The translations under genes were made by a program, and so were the position numbers. Below, piece after piece: positions 1-9,032 of a stretch of 64,000 bases of DNA. Numbering within the stretch: position 1 is the stretch's first letter; each line of letters starts with the position of its first letter. Source of the stretch: JBJXHN01 sp046233135 (GTDB lineage: Bacteria; Pseudomonadota; Alphaproteobacteria; Rhodospirillales; Rhodospirillaceae). The stretch spans positions 124,001 through 188,000 of the forward strand of contig JBJXHN010000007.1 of assembly GCA_046233135.1 (NCBI GenBank). Direction: 5' to 3'. The notes under the pieces were generated by a model. That model saw only the letters and a program-made list of their open reading frames with translations, had not been told where the DNA came from and ran no database searches.

Positions 1-1556
1 GCGGCGCGCAGGGCCTTGCCATAAACCCGCGTCAGCCCGCCGAGCACGGCGTCCACCCGGCGCTGAAAGGCGTTGGGCTGGCCCGGCTTGAGCAGGCGGG
101 CGCACATCATCGGCGACAAGGTCAGCGCCACCAGGCCGGAGATCAGGACCGCCCCGGCCAGCGTGAAGGCGAATTCCTTGAAGAACGCCCCCACCGTACC
201 GGGCATCATCCCCACCGGAGCAAAGACGGCGGCCAGGGAAATGGTGGTGGCGATCACCGCGAAGGTCACCTCGGCCATGCCCTTGTGGGCGGCTTCGGGG
301 GCGGGCAGGCCGTCTTCGATATGGCGGTGGACATTCTCGACCACCACGATGGCGTCGTCCACCACCAGGCCGATGGCCATCACCAGGGCCAGCAGGGTCA
401 GGGTGTTGATGGAAAAGCCCAGCACCGCCATGAAGGCCAGGACACCGATGATCGATACCGGAATGGCCACCAGCGGCACCACCGAAGACCGCAGCGAGCC
501 CAGAAAGATGACGATGATCAGCAGCACCAGGACAAAGGCCTCGCCGATGGTCTGGAACACCTCTTCGATCGAGCGTTCGATGAACACCGTGCTGTCGAAG
601 ACGATGGCGGCGGTCAGGCCCGCAGGCAGGGTCCGCCGCACGGTGTCCAGCTGTGCCCGCACCGCCTTGGCCACATCGATGGGGTTGGCAGTGGGCGCGC
701 GGACGATGCCGAAGCCCACGGAGTCCTTGCCGTTCACCCGCATCGCCGTGGTGCGGTCCGTGCCCGACAGGGTCACATCGGCCACGTCCTCCAGCCGCAT
801 GTGGGTCAGGCCGTCGGAGCGCAGAATCAGGTTTTCGAACCCGACCGCCTCGGACAGGGCGGTGGCGGTGCGCAGGGCATATTCGTTGGGGCCGACGTCG
901 ATGGTGCCGGCCGGGGCATCCACGTTGTGTTCCAGGATCCCGCGCTGGACCTCCGACACGCTCATCCGCTGGGCGGTCAGCCGGTCGGGATGCAGGGCCA
1001 CGCGCATCTCGTAGTCCCGGTCGCCGAAGGTGGTGACCTGCGCAACCCCGTCGATGGCGCGGAAGCTGTTCAGCAGAAAGCGGTTCAGGTAGTCGGTGAT
1101 GGCCACGTCGGTCATGGTATCGCTGGACAGGGCGATATACACGATCGGCTCGGCATCGGCGTCGGACTTGCGGGTGACCGGGGGATCCGCCTCGTCGGGC
1201 AGTTGGTCGGCCACCTGATCGATGGCCGCGCGCACGTCGTTGGCGGCGGCATCGATATCGTTGTCCAGGTCGAAGGTCATCGAGATCCGCGAAACGCCGT
1301 CGGTGGTGGTCGATGTCATGAATTTCAGACCGTCCACCGCGCCCAGCTGTTCTTCCAGGATTGTCGTCACCTGGGTCTCCACCAGACTGGCTTCCGCGCC
1401 GCCATAGGTGGTGGTGACGCTGAGCACAGGGGTGTCCACCCGGGGCAGCTGGCGGATCGACAGGCTTTGGATGCCGGCGAGACCGGCCAGAACCACCAGC
1501 ACATTCAGCACGATGGTGAAAACCGGCCGACGGATACACAGCGAGGGAAGGGACAT
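1..1556 (-). CDS. RND efflux permease, N-terminal part (cut by window edge)
   Basis: Inner-membrane pump of the resistance-nodulation-division family, which exports drugs or other small molecules using the proton gradient. About 518 residues are visible, roughly the first half of a protein usually over 1,000 residues; the C-terminal half lies outside the window. The protein opens with the family's first membrane helix (RRPVFTIVLNVLVVLAGL). A large periplasmic porter part follows, then helices that include GLVVDDAIVVVEN, which holds the two adjacent Asp residues of the proton relay. The start ATG at 1556 overlaps the stop of the adaptor gene (ATGA), so the two are translationally coupled. Substrate cannot be read from sequence. 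Family assignment is secure. Confidence 0.95.
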   Translation of the reverse strand, partial: MSLPSLCIRRPVFTIVLNVLVVLAGLAGIQSLSIRQLPRVDTPVLSVTTTYGGAEASLVETQVTTILEEQLGAVDGLKFMTSTTTDGVSRISMTFDLDNDIDAAANDVRAAIDQVADQLPDEADPPVTRKSDADAEPIVYIALSSDTMTDVAITDYLNRFLLNSFRAIDGVAQVTTFGDRDYEMRVALHPDRLTAQRMSVSEVQRGILEHNVDAPAGTIDVGPNEYALRTATALSEAVGFENLILRSDGLTHMRLEDVADVTLSGTDRTTAMRVNGKDSVGFGIVRAPTANPIDVAKAVRAQLDTVRRTLPAGLTAAIVFDSTVFIERSIEEVFQTIGEAFVLVLLIIVIFLGSLRSSVVPLVAIPVSIIGVLAFMAVLGFSINTLTLLALVMAIGLVVDDAIVVVENVHRHIEDGLPAPEAAHKGMAEVTFAVIATTISLAAVFAPVGMMPGTVGAFFKEFAFTLAGAVLISGLVALTLSPMMCARLLKPGQPNAFQRRVDAVLGGLTRVYGKALRA

Positions 1557-2734
1557 CAGCCGGCTCCGTCCTTGGCGGCGGGGGCAACGGGGGCAGCCGT
1601 CCCATCATTGGCCGGTGCGCGTACCTGGACGGGGCTGCCGGGGCCAAGGCGCTGCTGGCCTTCCACCACCACCGTATCGCCGGCTGCCAGACCGCCGATC
1701 ACCTGCACCAGACCGGCCTTGCGCTGGCCGGTGGTGACGACCACCGGCTGGGCCTTGCCGTCGGCCACCGTGTAGACGGTCAGGCCCTTGACCGTGGGCA
1801 CCAGGGCGCCTTCGGGAATCAGCAGCGCGCCCTTGGTCACTTCCACGGTCACGGATACCGACACGAACATCCCCGGCCGCAGGCTCTGCGGAGCGTCCAG
1901 CAGGGCCTTCACCCGCACCGCGCGGGACAGGCTGTTGACCGCAGGGTCGATGACGGTGATGGCCCCCGTGGCCGTACTTTCCGGATAGGCCGACGACCAG
2001 ACCGACACCGGCTGCCCCTCCGCCAGTTTGCGCAGGTGGCGCTGGGGAACCTCGAACAGCACCTGAAGCGGGGGCATGGCATAAAGGGTGGCCAGCGCCT
2101 TGCCCTGCTCGGTGTAGTCCCCTTCCTCTACCGTCAGCAGGCTGAGGACCCCGTTGAAGGGGGCCAGCACCTCGGTATGGGTCAGGTCCACCTTGGCGGC
2201 ATCCACCCTGGCCAGGGCCTGGGTCACTCCGGCTTCGTCTTCGGGAACCTGGGAGCGCGGGGCGGCATTGCGTTTGACCAGTTCCTGGGTGCGTTCCAGC
2301 TTCTTGCGGGCCACGTCCAGCTCGGCATTGGCCGAGGTCAGCTGGGCCTGTTCCGCCAGATCGTCCAGCCGGAACAGCACATCTCCCTTGGACACCCGCT
2401 GACCGTCCTTGACCAGCACCTGGACGATACGGTCGGCCTTGGCGGTCTGGATCGGTGCGTCCTTGATGGCCAGGATGGTGCCGACCACGTCCAGGGTGAT
2501 CGGCAGATCCTTCTCCGTCACCGATGCGGTCGTTACCGGCACCGCCGGCCGCTCGCCCGTTGTCTGGGATGATGCCTCCTGGGCCTGGGCCGGCAGGATG
2601 GACAGGCCCGGCACCGCACCGGGTACCGCCATTGCGCCAGCCGGCAGCAGGACTGCCAGCGACATGGCCCGCAGCGCGCCCTTCGGGGAGACGGAAGGCC
2701 GGGAGGGAAACCGGAACCAGGGCGGGACGGGCAT
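1556..2734 (-). CDS. RND efflux periplasmic adaptor (membrane fusion protein)
   Basis: Periplasmic adaptor linking the RND pump encoded next to it to an outer-membrane channel. A 392-residue product. An N-terminal secretion signal rich in Ala and Leu ends near an AQA site at about residue 52. It is followed by a lipoyl/barrel-sandwich half (IQTAKADRIVQVLVKDGQRV), an alpha-helical hairpin (about 120-190), the second lipoyl half (VLAPFNGVLSLLTVEEGDYT) and C-terminal beta-barrel domains. The start at 2734 is chosen because AAGGAG lies six bases upstream; an in-frame ATG at 2836 lacks a good ribosome site. It lies first in the operon and overlaps the permease by 4 bases. No outer-membrane channel gene is seen. 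Confidence 0.93.
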   Translation of the reverse strand: MPVPPWFRFPSRPSVSPKGALRAMSLAVLLPAGAMAVPGAVPGLSILPAQAQEASSQTTGERPAVPVTTASVTEKDLPITLDVVGTILAIKDAPIQTAKADRIVQVLVKDGQRVSKGDVLFRLDDLAEQAQLTSANAELDVARKKLERTQELVKRNAAPRSQVPEDEAGVTQALARVDAAKVDLTHTEVLAPFNGVLSLLTVEEGDYTEQGKALATLYAMPPLQVLFEVPQRHLRKLAEGQPVSVWSSAYPESTATGAITVIDPAVNSLSRAVRVKALLDAPQSLRPGMFVSVSVTVEVTKGALLIPEGALVPTVKGLTVYTVADGKAQPVVVTTGQRKAGLVQVIGGLAAGDTVVVEGQQRLGPGSPVQVRAPANDGTAAPVAPAAKDGAG

Positions 2735-2833
2735 GACGCTCTCCTTATGGTCGCCCATCGCGGATCCCGGCGAGGAAGGGCCGCAGACGGACGGTATGGT
2801 TCGACCGTTACGGTACCGGTACACCGGATCGGT

Positions 2834-2849
2834 CACAAGCCAACTTGTG
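2834..2849. promoter_or_regulatory. Palindrome upstream of the RND operon, possible repressor site
   Basis: CACAAG-CCAA-CTTGTG is a perfect 6-base inverted repeat about 100 bases upstream of the adaptor start. RND operons are commonly controlled by TetR-type repressors that bind such palindromes. No regulator gene is adjacent in the window, so the role is a guess. Confidence 0.3.
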
Positions 2850-2872
2850 TTACTTTCTGCGCTGTTATCACC

Positions 2873-3826
2873 TTATAGGGGAAGAGCTGGCTGGCCTGGA
2901 TGGCGGATTTGGCGCCACAGGGCGCGGCGCAGGGTTCTGGCCAGGCGCTGGCGCAGGGCGGGCAGGCCGGACTCCGGCATCAGCCGCTCGGCAACGGCGA
3001 CTCCTGCCACGCGGGGCAGAGGACCGGTGCCGTTCAGCCGCCGCCGCGACATCAGCACGGTGGTAAAGCCCGCTTCTCTCGCAATCCGCAGCGTCGTGGC
3101 GTTGACATCGGCCGTTCCGCCGAAGGGCAGGGCCAGCACGCCATCCAGCCGGTTGGGCAGGAGGGCGAGGGCGGCCGTATTGCGGGCCAGTTCCTCCGCT
3201 TGCTCCTGCGCGGTCAGGGAGGACAGAACATAGTGGTTATAGGTGTGGCAGCCATAGGTGATCAGCGGGTCATCCACCGCCGCCCGGGCCGAAGAGAGAC
3301 AATGGCCGCTGCCCGGCGGCGGCATCAGGCCGCGTTCGGTCAGGAAGGCGGCCACAGCCTCGGCGACGGTGCGGCTGTTCAGGGCCGGGGTCTTGCTGGC
3401 GCGATAGAACCGCGCGGACCCCGCCGCCCGCAAGGGATCGCCGGCGGGCAGGCTGTCCAGGAAGGCCGGCACCAGCCCGCTGGTCAGCAGCAGGCGCACG
3501 TGGTCGCGCCAGAACACGCCGCCGTCCAGGGTGCAGCCGTTGACGAAGACCGTGGCCGGGATACCAAGCGCGCGCAGCACCGGTAGGGCTTCAGTGAAAA
3601 CGCTGGTGTAGGCGTCGTCGAAGGTCAGCACCGCCAGCCCTTTGCGGCGCGGGGTGGCCAGCCACTCGGGCAGGGGGACGAAGGCGAAGCGGCGCTGCAT
3701 CCATGTCAGATGCGCGGCCAGAGCGTCGGGAGAGACATTGTGCAGATGACCGCGCAGGTCGGCCGGCTCGGCCGTGTAGGTGCCGTGATACAGCAGGATG
3801 GGGCTGGTGGCGCGCAGGCCGATCAT
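2873..3826 (-). CDS. Polysaccharide deacetylase (NodB-like)
   Basis: Carbohydrate esterase of the NodB fold, expected to remove N- or O-acetyl groups from a polysaccharide or lipid-linked sugar. The 317 residues include motif 1, TFDDAY at 68-73 (catalytic base Asp and metal Asp), and a motif 2-like CHTYNH at 193-198 with two metal-binding His. No signal peptide is obvious, so it may act on an intermediate in the cytoplasm. It is transcribed away from the nucleotide-sugar dehydrogenase across a 164-base gap and marks one edge of the exopolysaccharide locus. The start has no clear Shine-Dalgarno sequence, so the exact N-terminus is uncertain. Confidence 0.88.
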   Translation of the reverse strand: MIGLRATSPILLYHGTYTAEPADLRGHLHNVSPDALAAHLTWMQRRFAFVPLPEWLATPRRKGLAVLTFDDAYTSVFTEALPVLRALGIPATVFVNGCTLDGGVFWRDHVRLLLTSGLVPAFLDSLPAGDPLRAAGSARFYRASKTPALNSRTVAEAVAAFLTERGLMPPPGSGHCLSSARAAVDDPLITYGCHTYNHYVLSSLTAQEQAEELARNTAALALLPNRLDGVLALPFGGTADVNATTLRIAREAGFTTVLMSRRRLNGTGPLPRVAGVAVAERLMPESGLPALRQRLARTLRRALWRQIRHPGQPALPL

Positions 3827-3990
3827 GGAGGGGGCAGGGTCCTGACGACGAAGGAATGGGGGGCGCGCAGTTTTGCCGGTTTCCGCCGGGCTGGGAAGGC
3901 GTTAAAAGGCAACACGTTTTGTCTCGCTGTGTCGCGCCTGTATCCGGCGAGATTTCGTCGCGTCACCCTTCCGTCCAGGAGCCCGCTCCG

Positions 3991-5286
3991 ATGCCCCAGT
4001 CCTCTTCCCCCGTCCATGGTCGCCGGATCTCCGTCATCGGCCTGGGCTATGTCGGTTTGCCGGTGGCGGCCGCGTTTGGCCTTCAGGGGCCGGTGGTGGC
4101 CTTCGACATCGACGCCGGGCGTATCGCCGAGCTGTCCCGGGGCCACGACCGCACCGGAGAGGTCTCCGCCGAAGAGCTTGCGGCCGCCGATCTGGTGCTG
4201 AGTTCCGATCCGGCCGATCTGGCGCGGGCGGATTTCCACATCGTCACCGTGCCCACGCCCATCGATGATGCCCGCATGCCCGACCTGCGGCCGCTGCTGT
4301 CGGCCTCGCGCTCCGTGGGCAAGGTGCTGAAGAAGGGCGATATCGTCGTCTACGAATCCACCGTCTACCCCGGCGCCACCGAAGAGGACTGCGTGCCGGT
4401 GCTGGAGGCCGAAAGCGGCCTGGTTTTCGGCCAGGATTTCACGGTGGGCTACAGCCCGGAGCGCATCAACCCCGGTGACCGGGAGCACCGCTTCACCACC
4501 ATCCGCAAGGTGGTGGCCGGCTCCGATGCCGCGACGCTGGAGACGGTAGCAGCGGTCTACGAGTCGGTGGTCACCGCCGGAGTCCATAAGGCCCCGACCC
4601 TCAAAACCGCCGAGGCCGCCAAGGTGATCGAGAATACCCAGCGCGATCTCAACATTGCCCTGATGAACGAGCTGGCGGTGATCTTCGACCGCCTGGGTCT
4701 GGATACCCGCGACGTGCTGGCCGCCGCCGGGACGAAGTGGAACTTCCTGCCCTTCACCCCCGGGCTGGTGGGCGGTCATTGCATCGGCGTCGACCCCTAC
4801 TACCTGACCCACCGCGCCAAGAAGGCGGGCTACGAGGCCGAAGTGATCCTGGCCGGCCGGCGGATCAACGACAGCATGGGGGCCTTTGTCGCCAAGCAGG
4901 TGCTGCGTCACTTGATGCGCCGGGGCGGGGGGGAACCCGTGGTGACGGTGCTGGGGCTGACCTTCAAGGAAGACGTGCCCGACATCCGCAACACCCGGGT
5001 GGTGGATATCGTCGCCGAGCTGGAAAGCTTCGGCGTCACCGTGCAGGTGACCGATCCCCATGCCGATCCTGCCGAAACCCGCGACGATCACGGCCTGGAG
5101 CTGGTGGCGGCGGAGGTGTTGCGCCCGGCCGACGCGGTGGTGCTGGCGGTGGCCCACAAGCCCTATCGCGACGGCGGGTGGGATGGCCTGCGTCCGCTGC
5201 TGAAGGACGGGGGGCTGGTGGCCGACGTGAAGGGCGTGCTGGACCGCGATGCGGTGCCGGAAGGGCTGACGCTGTGGCGGCTGTAG
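3991..5286 (+). CDS. UDP-sugar dehydrogenase (TviB/WbpO/VipA-like)
   Basis: NAD-dependent UDP-sugar 6-dehydrogenase making a uronic-acid nucleotide, probably from UDP-GlcNAc or UDP-GalNAc, for the local polysaccharide. The 431 residues start with a Rossmann motif (IGLGYVGLP near residues 16-24), carry the central helix segment (AKVIENTQRDLNIALMNE), and have the catalytic Cys at 264 in GGHCIGVDPYY. The GHCIGVDPYY signature is typical of the N-acetylhexosamine dehydrogenases, unlike the GGSCFPKD of the second dehydrogenase at 43955. The start ATG is preceded by AGGAG ten bases upstream; the open frame extends further 5' without a good start. Exact substrate is inferred from family, not proven. 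Confidence 0.92.
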   Translation: MPQSSSPVHGRRISVIGLGYVGLPVAAAFGLQGPVVAFDIDAGRIAELSRGHDRTGEVSAEELAAADLVLSSDPADLARADFHIVTVPTPIDDARMPDLRPLLSASRSVGKVLKKGDIVVYESTVYPGATEEDCVPVLEAESGLVFGQDFTVGYSPERINPGDREHRFTTIRKVVAGSDAATLETVAAVYESVVTAGVHKAPTLKTAEAAKVIENTQRDLNIALMNELAVIFDRLGLDTRDVLAAAGTKWNFLPFTPGLVGGHCIGVDPYYLTHRAKKAGYEAEVILAGRRINDSMGAFVAKQVLRHLMRRGGGEPVVTVLGLTFKEDVPDIRNTRVVDIVAELESFGVTVQVTDPHADPAETRDDHGLELVAAEVLRPADAVVLAVAHKPYRDGGWDGLRPLLKDGGLVADVKGVLDRDAVPEGLTLWRL

Positions 5287-5347
5287 CCGGCTAAAATTTT
5301 TCCGTATCGCCCGGGAACCCTGCCGGGATATGGAGCGTTATGTCGCT

Positions 5348-5377
5348 CCCGGGCCGCGTCACCGGATGAGGCCCGGG
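5348..5377 (+). terminator. GC-rich hairpin after the dehydrogenase gene
   Basis: CCCGGGCC and GGCCCGGG form an 8-base stem with a 14-base loop about 60 bases past the stop codon, followed by only two T bases. It could end transcription of the dehydrogenase or lie in the leader of the phytochrome gene. No proper U tract is present. Confidence 0.4.
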
Positions 5378-5469
5378 GTTTGCTATGCCCGAAGATGCCA
5401 AACGGCCGGTGGGGGAGCCGGCGGAAGCGGCATCGTGTCGGGAGGCTTTTGGACCAGGACTGCTGCCTT

Positions 5470-8064
5470 ATGGATGTTACGCCTCCCACACCGTCGTTTG
5501 CTGATCCGTCCGACCCCATCGATTTGACCAATTGCGATCGCGAGCCCATCCACCTGCTGGGTCATGTGCAGGCCTTCGGATGCCTGCTGGCCGTGTCGTC
5601 CGACTGGCTGATCAGACATGCCTCCGTCAATGTGGCCGACTATCTGGGCCGGCCTGCCGAAAGCCTGATCGGCACGCCGTTGCGCGACGTGGTCAGCGCT
5701 CAGGTAATCCACGACGTGCGCTCCCGCCTGCAGGTGCTGCAGGATGCCGACGCCAGCGAGCACCTGTTCGGTGTGGCATTGCGCCCAGATCTGCCGCGCC
5801 GCTTCGATATCTCCATTCACCGCAGCGGCGGGTCGGTGGTGCTGGAGTTCGAGCCGACGGACGAAAGCGGGCGGGGGGACTATGCCGCTCATGTGCGGCC
5901 GCTGGTGCAGCGGGTGCAAAAGGCCGACACTGCCGAGGACCTGTGCCGGGGGGCGAGCCGGCAGGTGAAGGCGCTGACCGGATTCGACCGGGTGATGGTC
6001 TACCGCTTTGCCGACGACGGATCGGGCGAGGTGGTGGCCGAAACCCACAAGCCCGGCCTGGAAAGCTTTCTGGGGCTGCATTACCCCGCATCGGACATTC
6101 CCCGTCAGGCCCGCGCGCTCTATGCCCGCAATCTGCTGCGCATCATCAGCGATGTGGACGGCAGGGTTTCGGCAATCATTCCGGAGCGCGATCCCTCCGG
6201 TGCGCCGCTGGACCTGTCGCTCAGCTGCCTGCGCGCGGTCTCGCCGATCCACCTGGAATACCTGCGCAACATGGGGGTCAAGGCCTCCATGTCCATTTCG
6301 ATCATGGTGCGGGGCAAGCTGTGGGGTCTGTTCGCCTGCCACCACTATGCCCCCCGGGTGCTGACGTCAGACGTTCGGACCGCCGCCGAGCTGTTCGGCC
6401 AGCTGTTCGCCTTCCTGCTGGATCAGCGGGAAACCGATCAGGCGCGGGAGCAGGCGGAAAAGGCCCGTGCCCTGCACGACCGGCTGATGGTGCAGATGGC
6501 CGAGGGTGAAAGCATCGCCGCCAACTTCGAACCCATCGCCAAGGCGCTGGGGACCGTCATCCCCTGCGACGGCGTGGTGGCCTGGGTGGACGGCCAGTTC
6601 CTGTCCACCGGTGCCACGCCGACGGCCGAGGAATTCCCCGATCTCGCGCGCTTCCTGAACACCACGACGGCCAGCCGGGTCTATGCCTGCGCCCACCTGG
6701 AGGGGATGCATCCGCCGGCCCGGGCCTATCTGGACCGGGCGGCGGGGCTGCTGGCCCTGCCGGTGTCGCGCGTGCCCCGGGATTACATCGTGCTGTTCCG
6801 GCGGGAAGTGGCGGAAACGGTGCATTGGGCCGGCGATCCCACCAAGCCGGTGGACGTGGGGCCGAACGGCGTGCGTCTGACCCCGCGCAAGAGTTTCGAG
6901 CTGTGGCAAGAGGTGGTGCACGGCCACTGCAAGACCTGGACGTCGGCCGAAATTGCGGCCGCCGAGACCCTGCGCGTGACCTTGCTGGAGGTGGTGCTGC
7001 GGCTGTCGGAAGCGGCCAACGAACAGCAGGCCAAGGCGCAGGAGCGCCAGGAACTGCTGATCGCCGAGTTGAACCATCGGGTGCGCAATATTCTCAACCT
7101 GATCCGGGGGCTGGTGACCCAAAGCCGCTCCGAGGTCAAGACGGTGGCTGAATTCACCGAAGTGGTGGGCGGGCGTATCCATGCCCTGGCCATGGCCCAT
7201 GACCAGATCACCAAGGAGAACTGGGCGCCGGCCTCGCTGCGTCAGCTGATCGCGACGGAAGTGGAAGCCTATCTGATCGAAGGAAAGGCGCATCGGGTCG
7301 AAGTCAACGGGCCGGATGCCCTGCTGGACCCCCAGGCCTTCCTGACGGTATCGCTGGTGCTGCACGAGTTGCTGACCAATTCGATGAAATACGGTGCCCT
7401 GACCGACTCCCGGGGCCGGCTGCTGATCGATCTGGTGCGTGCGCCGGACGGCGGCCTGGCGATGACCTGGCGGGAGCAGGGCGGGCCGCCGGTCAAGGCG
7501 CCGGAACGCCGGGGCTTCGGGTCGACGATCATCGAACGCTCCATTCCCTTCGAGTTGAAGGGGGAGGCGCAGGTGCATTTCCATCCGTCCGGTCTGATCG
7601 CCGAATTCCGCATTCCCGCCGATCGGGTGGACGGCTTCCGCGACGCTCCGCCGCCGGAAGAGGAACCTGTGGTGGCCGAACCCAGCTGTCTGGCAACGGT
7701 CCTCGGCACGACCATGATCCTGGAAGACAACATGATCATCGCCCTGGATGCGGAAGAGCTGATCCGCGAGATGGGTGCTCGTCAGGTGCTGACGGCGGCT
7801 TCCGTCGCCGAGGCAGACCGGATCCTGGACGAAAACACGGTGGACTTCTGCCTGCTGGACGTCAATCTGGGCGCAGAGACGAGCGCCCCGGTGGCCCGTC
7901 GCCTGGTGGCAGAGGGGGTGCCCTTCGTTTTCGCCACCGGTTACGGCGAGGCCCAGGACCTGCGCGCCGACTTCCCCGATGTGCCGATCATCCAGAAGCC
8001 CTATGGCAGCGACAGCCTGGCCGCCGTGTTGACCGGCGTTCTGGAAGGGGGAGAGGGGGGCTAG
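5470..8064 (+). CDS. Bacteriophytochrome: PAS-GAF-PHY, HWE-type histidine kinase, receiver
   Basis: Red/far-red light sensor kinase of 864 residues. Cys22 in TNCDREPIH is the expected thioether site for biliverdin. The PAS domain is followed by a GAF domain with PASDIP at 206-211 and a PHY domain carrying the tongue motif PRKSF. The kinase module has phospho-acceptor His536 in ELNHRVRN, typical of the HWE/HisKA_2 group. The C-terminal receiver domain keeps its acceptor Asp797 (CLLDVNLG), the Thr of FATGYG and the Lys of QKPY, so phosphotransfer looks intact. The start at 5470 is chosen because the bacteriophytochrome N-terminus begins there; a frame opening at 5380 adds 30 unlike residues. 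No heme oxygenase gene is adjacent. It lies inside the exopolysaccharide locus and could tie it to light, which is inference. Confidence 0.95.
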   Translation: MDVTPPTPSFADPSDPIDLTNCDREPIHLLGHVQAFGCLLAVSSDWLIRHASVNVADYLGRPAESLIGTPLRDVVSAQVIHDVRSRLQVLQDADASEHLFGVALRPDLPRRFDISIHRSGGSVVLEFEPTDESGRGDYAAHVRPLVQRVQKADTAEDLCRGASRQVKALTGFDRVMVYRFADDGSGEVVAETHKPGLESFLGLHYPASDIPRQARALYARNLLRIISDVDGRVSAIIPERDPSGAPLDLSLSCLRAVSPIHLEYLRNMGVKASMSISIMVRGKLWGLFACHHYAPRVLTSDVRTAAELFGQLFAFLLDQRETDQAREQAEKARALHDRLMVQMAEGESIAANFEPIAKALGTVIPCDGVVAWVDGQFLSTGATPTAEEFPDLARFLNTTTASRVYACAHLEGMHPPARAYLDRAAGLLALPVSRVPRDYIVLFRREVAETVHWAGDPTKPVDVGPNGVRLTPRKSFELWQEVVHGHCKTWTSAEIAAAETLRVTLLEVVLRLSEAANEQQAKAQERQELLIAELNHRVRNILNLIRGLVTQSRSEVKTVAEFTEVVGGRIHALAMAHDQITKENWAPASLRQLIATEVEAYLIEGKAHRVEVNGPDALLDPQAFLTVSLVLHELLTNSMKYGALTDSRGRLLIDLVRAPDGGLAMTWREQGGPPVKAPERRGFGSTIIERSIPFELKGEAQVHFHPSGLIAEFRIPADRVDGFRDAPPPEEEPVVAEPSCLATVLGTTMILEDNMIIALDAEELIREMGARQVLTAASVAEADRILDENTVDFCLLDVNLGAETSAPVARRLVAEGVPFVFATGYGEAQDLRADFPDVPIIQKPYGSDSLAAVLTGVLEGGEGG

Positions 8065-8066
8065 CG

Positions 8067-9032
8067 TTAAGACCCTCCGTCTCCATACATCCGATAGCGA
8101 AAGCGCCCCATCCACAGCACCTTGCCCAGTCCGCCGGCCATTTCCGCCGCGTGATGAACCCGCCGCGCCGGGGAGGCTCTGCCGTCCCGCACCCGGGCGA
8201 GCAGCCAGCCGGCGGCATGCACGCCGGCCTGGGCGAGCCCGATCCCCATCCATAGCAGGGTCTCCCACGGTCGCTTGCGGGCGAGGCGCAGGGGGGCGAA
8301 GGCGCGGATCTGGCCGTCGCGAAAGCGGCGGCGGCGCAGGTAGCCGGGCGTGCACCGCTCGGCCGGCACCGTTTCCGAGACCAGGGCCTCGGCCGCCCAG
8401 GCCAGCCGCAGGCCGCGTTCGGTGAGCCGGCGCAGGGCCACGCTGTCTTCGCCGCCGATATGGCCGAGATCCGCATCGAAGGGGGGGGCTCCCCAACGGC
8501 ATTGGTCACGGTTGAACAGGCTGTTCTGGGTGCCCAGGCGGGCTACCATGTCCGTCAGATCCGCGCCGTCCATGCGCTGGATGGCGCGGCTGAAATAGGC
8601 GGCATAGAGGGGGCGCACGGGATCGTCCGCCGGTCCTTCCAGCACCGCGGTCACCGGGCCGAATACGGCCGCCGCGCCGGAGGAACGGGCGACGCGGACC
8701 AGGGCCGCCAGCCAGCCCGGGGCCGGGCATTGATCATCGTCCAGGAACACCACCAGCGGCGCCGAAGCCTCGGCCAGGGCGCGGTTGCGGGCGTGGCTGA
8801 TGCCCGGGCGGGGTTCGGCGACGGCGGTCAGTGCCAGGGCGCTGCGCCAGCCGGCCCGGGCCTCGGCGATGACCGGGGCGGCGGAGGCTTGCGGATCGTT
8901 GTCGACCACCACGATCTCCACCCTGTCCGCCTCCAGCCCGGTCTGGGCGTCCAGCGCGGCCAGGGACCGGGCGAGCAGGACCGGCCGGCGGAAGGTGGGG
9001 ATCAGGACGCTGACGGTCGTGGACGCGGTCAT
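8067..9032 (-). CDS. Glycosyltransferase family 2
   Basis: GT-A fold sugar transferase of 321 residues, expected to act at the inner face of the inner membrane in repeat-unit assembly. It begins with VSVLIPTFRRP, has the nucleotide-binding VVVDNDP, and the DXD-like metal site FLDDDQ followed by the acceptor region GGEDSVALRRL. A hydrophobic segment near the C-terminus (WETLLWMGIGLAQAGVHAAGWLL) may anchor it to the membrane. The start ATG at 9032 overlaps the stop of the upstream glycosidase gene by 4 bases, which sets the start. Its end nearly touches the convergent phytochrome gene. Confidence 0.9.
   Translation of the reverse strand: MTASTTVSVLIPTFRRPVLLARSLAALDAQTGLEADRVEIVVVDNDPQASAAPVIAEARAGWRSALALTAVAEPRPGISHARNRALAEASAPLVVFLDDDQCPAPGWLAALVRVARSSGAAAVFGPVTAVLEGPADDPVRPLYAAYFSRAIQRMDGADLTDMVARLGTQNSLFNRDQCRWGAPPFDADLGHIGGEDSVALRRLTERGLRLAWAAEALVSETVPAERCTPGYLRRRRFRDGQIRAFAPLRLARKRPWETLLWMGIGLAQAGVHAAGWLLARVRDGRASPARRVHHAAEMAGGLGKVLWMGRFRYRMYGDGGS

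Noticed and set aside
285..1775. Long open frame of 496 codons on the plus strand opposite the RND permease
   Set aside because: It is rich in His, Gln and Gly with no family features and lies fully opposite conserved RND coding sequence; GC-rich codon bias creates such shadows.
3823..5157. 444-codon minus-strand frame opposite the UDP-sugar dehydrogenase
   Set aside because: Low-complexity composition and complete overlap with a clear dehydrogenase gene.
6367..8502. 711-codon minus-strand frame across phytochrome and glycosyltransferase ends
   Set aside because: Overlaps two well-supported genes and has no recognisable domain.
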